From Longispora albida DSM 44784 (GTDB lineage Bacteria; Actinomycetota; Actinomycetes; Mycobacteriales; Micromonosporaceae), in the NCBI RefSeq assembly GCF_000379825.1, contig NZ_KB903814.1, positions 434,001 to 498,000 on the forward strand: a DNA stretch of 64,000 nt. The letters run 5' to 3'. Positions 1 to 7,439 of this stretch are shown one piece after another (position 1 is the stretch's first letter; the number at the start of each line of letters is the position of its first letter). The position numbers and the translations under genes were made by a program. Below the pieces are notes generated by a model. The model ran no database searches, was not told where the DNA came from, and saw only the letters and a list, made by a program, of their open reading frames with translations.

Positions 1-624
1 CCGGTCCATTTTCTCCGGTACCCCGAAGAGGCCGACAGCCTGCGGGATGGCGATCAGGGCGACCAGCGCCGCCGTGCCCATCGACACCCACAGCGCCCGG
101 CGGACCTGCTCGCCCGTCTTCACGGCCACGCGGACGATCACGTAGAGCCCGAGGAACTTCCACAGCACCAGCGCGTGCAGCACGTCGTCGGTGTCGATCG
201 GCCTGCTCTGGACGGCCATCCAGGTCAGCGGGAGCACCGAGCTGGCGATCGCCATGAGCACGACGCCCAGCTCCACTCTGGACAGACGCGGCCAGCGCAG
301 CGTGCCGTCCCACCGGAGGAACCCCCTGGCCGCGAGCGTCGCGCCCGCGAGCAGCAGGATCGCCTCGCTCGGCCGGAGGACCGGGATGATCGCGTCGCGC
401 TCGATCCCGCCCAGGATCGGTGTCAGCCCGATCAGGCCGTACGCCGCGACGGCTGGCCGGACCCAGATCACAGCCGCGCACAGCCCCGCGACGCACGCTC
501 CCAGTAGCAGGAGAGGCTGCCAGGCGACCAGCACGCCGAGCAGCACGGCACCGGGCACGCCTGCCACGGTGAGCAGCCGGCGCGCGGGATACGGCCGGTA
601 CCTGAGGTACTCGACGGTGCTCAC
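1..624 (-). CDS. O-antigen ligase/polymerase-like membrane protein (3' end missing)
   Basis: Reading the minus strand from GTG at 624 gives 208 codons open to the left edge. The visible part begins MSTVEYLRYRPYPARRLL and is very hydrophobic, with several membrane segments (around LLGVLVAWQPLLLLGACVAG and VELGVVLMAIASSVLPL) and the loop GGIERDAIIPVLRPSEA that is common in O-antigen ligase/polymerase-type proteins. Such proteins polymerise or ligate surface glycans at the outer face of the membrane. Its start overlaps the stop of the flippase gene by four bases (GTGA), so it is the last visible gene of the polysaccharide operon. The family assignment rests on topology and context; the diagnostic large periplasmic loop lies outside the window. 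Confidence 0.7.
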   Translation of the reverse strand, partial: MSTVEYLRYRPYPARRLLTVAGVPGAVLLGVLVAWQPLLLLGACVAGLCAAVIWVRPAVAAYGLIGLTPILGGIERDAIIPVLRPSEAILLLAGATLAARGFLRWDGTLRWPRLSRVELGVVLMAIASSVLPLTWMAVQSRPIDTDDVLHALVLWKFLGLYVIVRVAVKTGEQVRRALWVSMGTAALVALIAIPQAVGLFGVPEKMDR

Positions 625-2273
625 GACCGCCCCCGCAGGCTCTTGAACCCGCCGGCCACCAGCGCCAGCTCGGGGGCGCGCAGCAGTACCTGCACGGCCA
701 GGAACAGCCCGGCCGCGACACACACGGCGGCCAGGAGCCCGGCTCCGGTACCGAGCGGCGCGCCGACCAGGTCCGGCACCGTCACCGACGTCAGCCAGGC
801 CGGCCCGGCCAGCACCACGGCACCGGCCGCGGTCCGCCCGGCCGAGGTCAGCAGCTTGCGGCGGGCGGGCGCGCGGTCACGCCAGATCCGGGTACTGAGG
901 ACGATCGCGGCGGCCACCGCCCCGGCCGAGTACGCGAGGCCGAGGATCGCCAGCACGGCCGTCCCCTCGGCCGGCAGCGCCAGGCTCGCGACCGTCAGGC
1001 ACGTACCGGCCCCGACGACCGTCGACCACAGCGGCGACCGGGTGTCCTCCCGCGCGTAGCTCGCGTACGTGCTGATCGAGAAGATGGTCTCCCCGATGAC
1101 AGCCGCAGCGAGACCGGCCAGCGCGGCGGCGATCAGCGCCGTGCCGCCCGGCCCCATCCGGCCTGCCGAGACGAGCCCGGCGAGCGGGCCGGCCATGACG
1201 AAGTAGATGACAGCGACGGGGACCGTCACGAACAGTCCGAGGCTGAGCCCACCCGCGAGGGTGCCGGCGAACCCGGCTCGGTCGCCGTCCCGGTGCATCC
1301 GGGCCAGCCGGGGTAGCGCCGCGAGCGCGAACGGTACCGCGCCGAGCGCGTTGATGACGTAGCAGAAGCTCAGCGCGAGCTGGAACGCCACGACCCCGCC
1401 CGGCACCCGGTTCGCGATGGCGAGCAGCACCACGAGCTGCCCGGCGGCCAGCGCGGCCTGGATCACGGACGGCACGGCCCGGCGGATCAGCGTCCTGGCT
1501 TCCGGGTCACGCCAGCCGGCCCTGGGGACGAGCGTCACACCGGCCCGCCGGGCACCGGCCCACTGCACGGCCGCGTGGAGGACGACGGCCAGCGTGGTAC
1601 CGATGCCCAGCGGGACTATCCGGCTGGGGTCTCCGATCGCCAGGAGCACGGCGATGATGCCCAGGTTCTCGATGGCCGGAGCCCCGGCCGCGAGCGCGAA
1701 CCGGCGGTGGGCGTTCATCACCGCCACGGACGTGGCGACGACGGCGTAGCAGAACAGCTGCGGGACGAACAGCGCCAGCAGCACCCGGGCCTGGCCCTGC
1801 TGCCCAGCGCCCAGCGCCAGCGGCCCGGCGAGGACGGTGACCGGGACGAGCACGGCCAGGCCCAGCCAGGCGACGCCGAGGAAGCCGCCAGCGAGCCGAA
1901 CGGATCCGGCCCGGTCTCCGAGGTCGATGGACTTCACCAGGGCCGGGACGAGCAGCGAGGAGAACAGCGCCCCGCCGAGCAGCCCGTAGAACACGAGGTT
2001 CGGCAGGGAGTTCGTGAACTGGTACGTGTTGCCGAAGAAGGTCGGGCCGAGGACCGCGCCGATCACCGCGAACCGGAGCACGCCGGTCGCCCGGCTGAGC
2101 GCGGTCCAGCCCGCGACGGCGATCGAGTCGCCCGTCACCGCGGCTGCGGTGTCGGCCCGGCTGCTCATCGCGGTGCCGGTCGCCGGGTTCGCGGCGCAGA
2201 CGGGCACCGGGACGGCCGCACGCAGCCACTGGCGCCCCGCCGCAGGTACAAGATGATGGGTTTCACTGCGCAC
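621..2273 (-). CDS. MurJ/MVF-type lipid-linked oligosaccharide flippase
   Basis: The 550-residue product is a polytopic membrane protein of the MOP/MVF (MurJ-like) flippase class, with about 14 hydrophobic segments beginning near residue 50. The N-terminal helix carries GWTALSRATGVLRFAVIGAVLG followed by NTYQFTNSLPNLVFYGLLGGALFSS, which matches the start of MurJ-type proteins. It presumably moves a lipid-linked glycan made by the upstream enzymes across the membrane. The GTG at 2273 lies just inside the preceding gene; an ATG at 2168 (MSSRADTAAA) is a credible alternative because the first 35 residues look unlike the family. It could be the housekeeping lipid II flippase, but the gene order argues for exopolysaccharide export. 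Confidence 0.8.
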   Translation of the reverse strand: MRSETHHLVPAAGRQWLRAAVPVPVCAANPATGTAMSSRADTAAAVTGDSIAVAGWTALSRATGVLRFAVIGAVLGPTFFGNTYQFTNSLPNLVFYGLLGGALFSSLLVPALVKSIDLGDRAGSVRLAGGFLGVAWLGLAVLVPVTVLAGPLALGAGQQGQARVLLALFVPQLFCYAVVATSVAVMNAHRRFALAAGAPAIENLGIIAVLLAIGDPSRIVPLGIGTTLAVVLHAAVQWAGARRAGVTLVPRAGWRDPEARTLIRRAVPSVIQAALAAGQLVVLLAIANRVPGGVVAFQLALSFCYVINALGAVPFALAALPRLARMHRDGDRAGFAGTLAGGLSLGLFVTVPVAVIYFVMAGPLAGLVSAGRMGPGGTALIAAALAGLAAAVIGETIFSISTYASYAREDTRSPLWSTVVGAGTCLTVASLALPAEGTAVLAILGLAYSAGAVAAAIVLSTRIWRDRAPARRKLLTSAGRTAAGAVVLAGPAWLTSVTVPDLVGAPLGTGAGLLAAVCVAAGLFLAVQVLLRAPELALVAGGFKSLRGRS

Positions 2274-2931
2274 CCACCCGCAGGATCACGACCCGGACGG
2301 TCCTGGCCAGGATCAGCAGGTCGAGGGCGAAGCTGCGGCGGTCGACGTATTCGAGGTCGAGGTCGAGGCGCTCGGTCAGCGTCTTCTGGTTGCGCCCGCT
2401 GACCTGCCACAGCCCCGTGATGCCCGGCAGGACGGCGAGCCGGCGGCGGTAGGCACCCGGCATCATGTCCAGTTCCCAGTCGAGCATCGGGCGCGGGCCG
2501 ATCAGCGACATCTGTCCTCTGAGGACGTTGAACAGCTGCGGCAGTTCGTCGATGCTGGAGGCCCGCAGCCACCGGCCGGCGGCCGTGACCCTCGGGTCAC
2601 GCAGGACCGGCGGCTTGTCCTGCTGGAGTTCCTGGGCGACGAAGTCACGGAGGATCTTGTCGTCGCAGCCGGCGGTCATCGTCCGGAACTTGTACATCTC
2701 GAAGGGCCTGCCGCCCAGGCCCAGCCGGTACTGCCGGAAGACAGCCGCACCCGGCGAGGTCCCCCGGACGACCAGCCACGCCGCCAGCAGCACCGGCGAC
2801 AGCACGACCACGAGCAGCGCCGCGAACGTCAGGTCGAAGGCCCGCTTGCCCACCGCTCCCGGCCGCACGTCCATCCACCCCGGGGCGGCGTGCCGCCCGA
2901 CGTGGTTACCGGGGATGCGGTAGGTGGTCAT
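2263..2931 (-). CDS. Initiating sugar-phosphate transferase (WcaJ/bacterial sugar transferase family)
   Basis: The enzyme (222 residues) joins a sugar-1-phosphate to a membrane polyprenyl phosphate, the first step of repeat-unit assembly. One N-terminal membrane segment (KRAFDLTFAALLVVVLSP, about residues 28-50) is followed by the catalytic domain with the family landmarks KFRTM, SSIDELPQLFNVLRGQMSLI-GPRP and PGITGLWQVSGR. It is of the short PglC/WbaP C-terminal type with only the core domain. ATG at 2931 overlaps the TGA of the acetyltransferase gene by four bases, which fixes the start and indicates translational coupling. A longer reading frame upstream is only the antisense or shifted frame of the neighbour. 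Confidence 0.92.
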   Translation of the reverse strand: MTTYRIPGNHVGRHAAPGWMDVRPGAVGKRAFDLTFAALLVVVLSPVLLAAWLVVRGTSPGAAVFRQYRLGLGGRPFEMYKFRTMTAGCDDKILRDFVAQELQQDKPPVLRDPRVTAAGRWLRASSIDELPQLFNVLRGQMSLIGPRPMLDWELDMMPGAYRRRLAVLPGITGLWQVSGRNQKTLTERLDLDLEYVDRRSFALDLLILARTVRVVILRVGAQ

Positions 2932-3578
2932 GACCGGACCACACCGTTGAGTAACCGGTAGCGGCTGGCGGACTCGGGTTCCGGCGCGACGCGGTGCTCG
3001 ATCGCGGTCAGCCCGGCGACCTCGCCGTGCACGACGGCCGGGTTGCCGTAGGCGACCATCCCGGCGGCGATGTTGCGGGACACGACAGAGCCGGCCCCGA
3101 TCAGGGCGCCTGCCCCGATCCGCACGTACGGCAGGATCGTCACGTTGACGCCGATCTGGGCGCCGGGGCCGATCGCCGGACCCGCCATCAGCTCGGCGGA
3201 GGACGGCTGACCGGGATAGAGATCGTTCGCGAGGGTCACGCCCGGCGCGAGGAAGGCGTCCTCCCCGATCTCCGTGTACTGGGCGATGTAGCAGTTCGCG
3301 TGGATCTTCACCCGCGCGCCGATCCGGCAGCCGTAGTCGACCACGGTGCCGGTCCACACCGACACGTCGTCGCCGAGCACGCAGTCCTCCCGGATCACCA
3401 CGTGGTGCCCGGTCTCCAGGCCCGCTCCGATCCGCGTGCCCAGGTAGAGGACGGTGCCGCTGCGCAGCCGGGCACCCGGCCCGAGCGACAGCCCGCGCGA
3501 CTCGCCCCTGGCCGGCGCGTAGCCCAGGATGACCCCGGGGTCGGCGTGGAGCCCGGTACCGATCTGGATCTCAGTCAT
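2928..3578 (-). CDS. Left-handed beta-helix acyltransferase (WbpD-like N-acetyltransferase)
   Basis: The 216-residue protein is built of hexapeptide repeats: stretches such as IGAGLETGHHVVIRED, DDVSVWTGTVVDYGCRIG, VKIHANCYIAQYTEIGEDAF and IGAGALIGAGSVVSRNI form a left-handed parallel beta-helix. This is the fold of sugar O- and N-acetyltransferases using acetyl-CoA. Its position between an oxidoreductase/aminotransferase pair and a sugar transferase parallels WbpD, which acetylates the 3-amino group of a UDP-sugar uronate. GTG or ATG at 3578 overlaps the end of the aminotransferase gene by eight bases. Substrate is inferred from context only. Confidence 0.85.
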   Translation of the reverse strand: MTEIQIGTGLHADPGVILGYAPARGESRGLSLGPGARLRSGTVLYLGTRIGAGLETGHHVVIREDCVLGDDVSVWTGTVVDYGCRIGARVKIHANCYIAQYTEIGEDAFLAPGVTLANDLYPGQPSSAELMAGPAIGPGAQIGVNVTILPYVRIGAGALIGAGSVVSRNIAAGMVAYGNPAVVHGEVAGLTAIEHRVAPEPESASRYRLLNGVVRS

Positions 3579-4710
3579 GGGACTCGTCCCCTTCCGCGCC
3601 CAGTACCTCGCGCAGCTGCTTGCAGACCCGCGCCACCGTGTCGGCGGCCAGGTGCGGGAACATCGGCAGCGACAGGACCTCGCGGGCGGCGTGCTCCGCG
3701 ACGGGCAGCGGGCCGGTGGCGTACCGCTGGAATGGTTCCTGGAGGTGGCACGGCACCGGGTAGTGGACGCCGGTCTGCACGCCGGCCTCGGCCAGTTTCC
3801 GCTGCACCCGGTCGCGGTGCGGCACCCGCACGACCGCCAGGTGGTACGCGCCGGCGCCGCCAGCCGTCTCCTCGACCATCCGGACGGGCGTGTACTCGAA
3901 GGCGTCCCGGTACCAGCCGGCGATCTCCCGCCGTGAGGCAGCCCAGGCGTCGAGCAGCGGCAGTTTCGCGCTCAGCACCTCGGCCTGGATGGCGTCGAGC
4001 CGGCTGTTCATGCCGAGCAGCCCGTGCACGTAGTGCGAGCCGGCCACCCGGCCGTGCTCACGGAGCGAGCGGATCCGCGCGGCCAGCTCCGGATCGGAGG
4101 TCACCACGGCACCCGCGTCGCCGAAGGCACCGAGGTTCTTGCCCGGGTAGAAGCTGAAGCAGCCGGCCTGCCCGATCGACCCGGCCCGCGCGCCGTGCCA
4201 GGACGCGCCGTGCGCCTGGGCCGCGTCCTCGATGACGGCCAGCCCGTGGTCGTGCGCGACGCGGCTCAGCGCGGTCATGTCTGGCATCTGCCCGTAGAGG
4301 TGGACCACGATCACGGCCTGCGTCCGCGGCGTGATCGCCGCGCGCAGCGTCTCCGGCGTGAGCAGCAGCGTCTTCGGGCTCACGTCCGCGAAGCGCGGGG
4401 TCGCGCCGGCCAGGACGACAGCCTCGGCCGTCGCGATGAACGTGCTCGCCGGGACGACCACCTCAGCCCCGCGCCCGATCCCCAGCCCGATGAGCGTGAG
4501 CAGCAGCGCGTCCGTCCCGTTGCCGACGCCCACGGCCTCGGTCGTGCCGCAGTAGGACGCCCAGGCCTGCTCGAAGTGCTCGACGGACGGGCCGCCCACG
4601 AACTGGCCGCTCTCCAGCAGCCGGTCCCAGCCGTAGCGGACCGCTGGGCGGACCTCGGCCGTCATCGGATACAGATCCAGGAACGGCACCAGCTCGGACA
4701 TGACGCTCAC
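3571..4710 (-). CDS. DegT/DnrJ/EryC1/StrS sugar aminotransferase
   Basis: A PLP-dependent enzyme (379 residues) that transaminates a keto-sugar nucleotide. Family motifs are clear: VGVGNGTDALLLTLIGLGIG near residue 60, VIVVHLYGQMPDM, VIEDAAQAHGASW (the Asp binding the pyridine nitrogen), and GCFSFYPGKNLGAFGDAGAV, whose Lys forms the Schiff base. Length is normal for the family (370-400). It begins at 4710 (MSVMSELV; an in-frame ATG at 4701 is also possible) three bases after the oxidoreductase gene ends. The oxidoreductase-aminotransferase-acetyltransferase order resembles WbpB-WbpE-WbpD, so a 3-amino sugar precursor is a reasonable guess. Confidence 0.92.
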   Translation of the reverse strand: MSVMSELVPFLDLYPMTAEVRPAVRYGWDRLLESGQFVGGPSVEHFEQAWASYCGTTEAVGVGNGTDALLLTLIGLGIGRGAEVVVPASTFIATAEAVVLAGATPRFADVSPKTLLLTPETLRAAITPRTQAVIVVHLYGQMPDMTALSRVAHDHGLAVIEDAAQAHGASWHGARAGSIGQAGCFSFYPGKNLGAFGDAGAVVTSDPELAARIRSLREHGRVAGSHYVHGLLGMNSRLDAIQAEVLSAKLPLLDAWAASRREIAGWYRDAFEYTPVRMVEETAGGAGAYHLAVVRVPHRDRVQRKLAEAGVQTGVHYPVPCHLQEPFQRYATGPLPVAEHAAREVLSLPMFPHLAADTVARVCKQLREVLGAEGDESHD

Positions 4711-4713
4711 CTC

Positions 4714-5757
4714 TCACGCCTTCGTGAGTTCCCCTGCGACTTCCTCGATGAGGACCGGGCGGCCCACCCGGAGCGAGGCCTGCGCCGCCGCCAGCACCTC
4801 GACGACGGCCAGGCCGGACTTCCCGTTGGTCAGGGGCGTCGCCCCGGTACGGACGCACTCGGCGAAGTGCTGGTCCTGCACCATCAGCGGCTCGTCGGGG
4901 GCGACGAAGGGCGCGACGATGTCGCCGTAGCGGTACGACATCGGCGGCTGGGTCAGGCTCGCGGCCTCGACCGGCACCGAGATGCCCTTGTCGAGCACCC
5001 GGATCCGTTCCTCGGCGATGTCGTCGTAGATCGCCATCTTCTTGCTGCCCACCGCGATCACCCGGCGGACCTTCGACGGGTCCAGCCAGCTCACGTGGAT
5101 GTTGGCCGACAGGGTCTCGTCGGCGTAGAACAGCCGCAGGTACGCCACGTCCTCGAACGCGGGGTGCGCGTGGTGCGAGGCCCAGGCCTGCACGGCCAGC
5201 GGGTGCTCGCCGAGCACGTAGTTGATGATCGACACGTCGTGCGGGGCGAGGTCGAAGATGACGTTGACGTCGCGCTGGTAGAGGCCGAGGTTGAGCCGGG
5301 CGCTGTCCAGGTAGTACAGCTGGCCCAGCTCGCGGCTGCGGACCAGGTCACGCAGTTTCCACACCGCCGGGTTGTACTCGAAGGTGTGCCCGGCCATCAG
5401 GATCACGCCAGCGGCCTTCGAAGCCTCGATCAGGCGGTGCGCGCCGGAAACCGTTGTGGCGAGCGGCTTCTCGACCAGGACGTTCTTGCCGGCGTCGATC
5501 GCCTGGAGGGCGATGTCCACATGGGACGTCGGCGGGGTCGCGATGACCAGGCCGTCCACATGGGGCAGTGCCTCGGCGACGGACGGGAAGCACAGGTCGG
5601 CCGGGTAGCTGCGGGCGAGGGCACGCAGCCGGTCACCCATCTCGTCGATCATGACGACGGAGTCCACCGACGGCACCGAGTGCAGTACGCGGACGTGCTT
5701 GGAACCCCAGTAGCCGCAGCCCACCACGCCGATCCGGGTACCAGGTTCGTTGTTCAT
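4714..5757 (-). CDS. Gfo/Idh/MocA family sugar-nucleotide oxidoreductase (WbpB-like)
   Basis: An NAD-dependent dehydrogenase of 347 residues. The N-terminus carries the Rossmann motif GVVGCGYWGSKHVRVL; VEKPLATTVSGAH holds the family EKP motif with the catalytic Lys, and GHTFEYNPAVWKL and APHDVSIINYVLG (His in the active site) follow. It is the first gene of the polysaccharide operon and is followed three bases later by the aminotransferase, consistent with generating a 3-keto sugar for transamination. A good ribosome site (GAGGAG, minus strand) precedes ATG 5757. Its substrate cannot be read from sequence. Confidence 0.9.
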   Translation of the reverse strand: MNNEPGTRIGVVGCGYWGSKHVRVLHSVPSVDSVVMIDEMGDRLRALARSYPADLCFPSVAEALPHVDGLVIATPPTSHVDIALQAIDAGKNVLVEKPLATTVSGAHRLIEASKAAGVILMAGHTFEYNPAVWKLRDLVRSRELGQLYYLDSARLNLGLYQRDVNVIFDLAPHDVSIINYVLGEHPLAVQAWASHHAHPAFEDVAYLRLFYADETLSANIHVSWLDPSKVRRVIAVGSKKMAIYDDIAEERIRVLDKGISVPVEAASLTQPPMSYRYGDIVAPFVAPDEPLMVQDQHFAECVRTGATPLTNGKSGLAVVEVLAAAQASLRVGRPVLIEEVAGELTKA

Positions 5758-5791
5758 GGCCAGGCTCCTCGCTGTGGTTTACCTGTGCCAA

Positions 5792-5836
5792 CGTAGGCCC
5801 GGCCTCCTACGCCGGGCCTCCCCCAGCTGACGTAGG
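5792..5836. promoter_or_regulatory. CGTAGG inverted/direct repeat cluster upstream of the polysaccharide operon
   Basis: CGTAGG at 5792-5797 faces its reverse complement CCTACG at 5806-5811 across eight bases, and a third CGTAGG lies at 5831-5836. The cluster sits in the 203-base gap between the polysaccharide operon and the kinase gene that point away from each other. A transcription-factor site is plausible; no known box was recognised. Confidence 0.35.
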
Positions 5837-5960
5837 GGCCGTGCTCAGATCTGGGGAGGGGCGGCTGCGCCGAATGCGAAGATTACGGAGCAGGTTCGAA
5901 GTGAGCCAGTGTTCACGCAGTGCCGGCGCCTTCTCCTGGCCCCGGCGTTACGGTCGGCAG

Positions 5961-6650
5961 GTGAGCACCCCTGTCCAGGTCCCCAGCCGGGCCGCAGAAC
6001 ACGAGCCGAGCCGGCCGCATCCGGCCCCGGCGGCCGCCAGGCAGCGGGAGCTCGAGCACGACATCCGGCACGAGCTGGCGACGATCGTCCTGCTCGCCAG
6101 CCTGCTCGCCGACTCCGGCGACATCGGCCCGGCCAGCCGCAGCCGGATCAGGCAGCTGCACAGCGAGACGGTGTGGCTGGACGAGCTGGTCACCGCGTAC
6201 CAGCGGGAGTTCGTCCAGCAGGCGGACAAGGGGGCCGTGGCCCCGATCCGGGTGGACCTGACGGCCGCCGAGGCGATCACCGCCGTGCGGATGACGAACC
6301 GGGCCACCTTCCACTTCGAGGCCGAGGAGGCCTGGGCGTCAGCCAACCAGCTCCGGCTGTGGCGGGCGCTGCGCAACGTGATGGACAACGCCGCGCACGC
6401 CGCTGGCCCCTCCGGGACCGTCCGGGTGCGGGTCAGCGTGGAGGACGGCTGGACGGTGACCCAGGTCGACGACGACGGGCCCGGCTTCAGCCTCGACGCG
6501 GCGGGCAAGGCGACACTCGGCCTGCGGATCGTCCGCGCCTTCGCCGCGGAGGCAGGCGGCTGCCTGGAGACCGGCCCGAGCCGGCGCCTCGGCGGCGGCT
6601 GCGCCCGCATCCTGCTGCCGAGTTCCGGCCTGCGTCTTTCCAGGGGATGA
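5961..6650 (+). CDS. Cytoplasmic histidine kinase, small
   Basis: The product (229 residues from GTG 5961) has the phosphoacceptor region QRELEHDIRHELATIVLLAS, with His in the D-I-R-H-E-L context of HisKA-type H boxes, an N box LRNVMDNAAHAAG, and a G box VDDDGPGF followed by LGLRIVRAFAAEAGG. It has no membrane segment or sensor domain, so it must sense a cytoplasmic input or partner. An upstream in-frame start at 5841 would add 40 Arg-rich residues unlike any kinase. The stop overlaps the next gene's ATG (ATGA), so the two form a cognate pair. It stands divergent from the polysaccharide operon and could control it. Confidence 0.82.
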   Translation: MSTPVQVPSRAAEHEPSRPHPAPAAARQRELEHDIRHELATIVLLASLLADSGDIGPASRSRIRQLHSETVWLDELVTAYQREFVQQADKGAVAPIRVDLTAAEAITAVRMTNRATFHFEAEEAWASANQLRLWRALRNVMDNAAHAAGPSGTVRVRVSVEDGWTVTQVDDDGPGFSLDAAGKATLGLRIVRAFAAEAGGCLETGPSRRLGGGCARILLPSSGLRLSRG

Positions 6651-7321
6651 CCAGCATGACCGCTCCAGCCGTCCTGATCTGTGACGACCACGCCCTGTTC
6701 GCCGAGTCGCTGGCGCTCGTGCTGGCCGGCGCGGGTTACGAGATCACCGCCGTCACCCACAGCCCCGACGAGGCACTGGCCGTGCTGGCGTCCACCACAG
6801 TGGACATCTGCGTCTTCGACGTCGGTTTCGGCACCACCAGCGTCGTGGGCCGGCTCCGCGACCTGCGTGCCGCGGCAGGACAAGCTCATCTCGTACTCCT
6901 GTCCGGCAACCTCGACGAGGCGACCATCCGGGCGGGCCTGGCTGCCGGCGTGCGGGGCTTCGCCTGCAAGAACGGGCACATCGCCGAGATCACGGGAGCA
7001 CTGGGCCGGGTGGCCGGCGGCGAGCTCGTCACCGGTACCGCCGTGGCGCCGGCCCGCGTCGCCACACCTGTCGCGCTCACCCCGAGGGAGCGCGAGGTCC
7101 TCGGGTACCTGGCCCAGGCGGAGGACACCAAGGCGCTGGCTCGGATGCTCGGAGTCGGCTGGGCCACGGCGCGCAGCCACGTCCGCAGCGTGCTGACTAA
7201 GCTCGGCGCGCACACCCGGCTCGAAGCCGTCACCGTCGCCGTCCGGTCGGGCCTGATCGACCCGGACATCGGCGAGTACCGGCCGGCCCGGGCCACCGCC
7301 CGCGAGCGGACGCACGTCTGA
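6647..7321 (+). CDS. LuxR/NarL-family response regulator
   Basis: A 224-residue regulator with an N-terminal receiver domain (ICDDHALFAESLALVL; phosphoacceptor Asp in VDICVFDVGFG; LLSGN for the conserved Thr/Ser position; ACKNG holding the Lys) and a C-terminal helix-turn-helix starting LTPREREVLGYLAQAED and continuing ALARMLGVGWATARSHVRSVLTKLGA. The start at 6647 overlaps the kinase stop; an in-frame ATG at 6656 has better spacing to GGGG. The usual SNKEIA-type segment of the HTH is replaced by DTKALA, so DNA contacts may differ from the norm. Confidence 0.85.
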   Translation: MTSMTAPAVLICDDHALFAESLALVLAGAGYEITAVTHSPDEALAVLASTTVDICVFDVGFGTTSVVGRLRDLRAAAGQAHLVLLSGNLDEATIRAGLAAGVRGFACKNGHIAEITGALGRVAGGELVTGTAVAPARVATPVALTPREREVLGYLAQAEDTKALARMLGVGWATARSHVRSVLTKLGAHTRLEAVTVAVRSGLIDPDIGEYRPARATARERTHV

Positions 7322-7326
7322 GACGT

Positions 7327-7369
7327 GCTGCTGACCGGCTGCCAGGGGGTGGGACAGCCGGTCAGCAGC
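7327..7369 (+). terminator. Strong hairpin after the response regulator
   Basis: GCTGCTGACCGGCTG (7327-7341) pairs perfectly with 7355-7369 over 15 bases, with a 13-base loop. It begins six bases after the regulator's stop codon. There is no T-tract, which is usual for high-GC actinomycete terminators. Confidence 0.7.
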
Positions 7370-7439
7370 CACCTTCCGCCACTGCGACACGCCGGGCATA
7401 CGCGAACGATCCGGGGCACAGCCGGCCAGACTGGGCAGA

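Noticed and set aside
4024-5796. 590-codon plus-strand frame across the aminotransferase and oxidoreductase genes
   Set aside because: It runs antisense across two well-supported enzymes and encodes no known motif.
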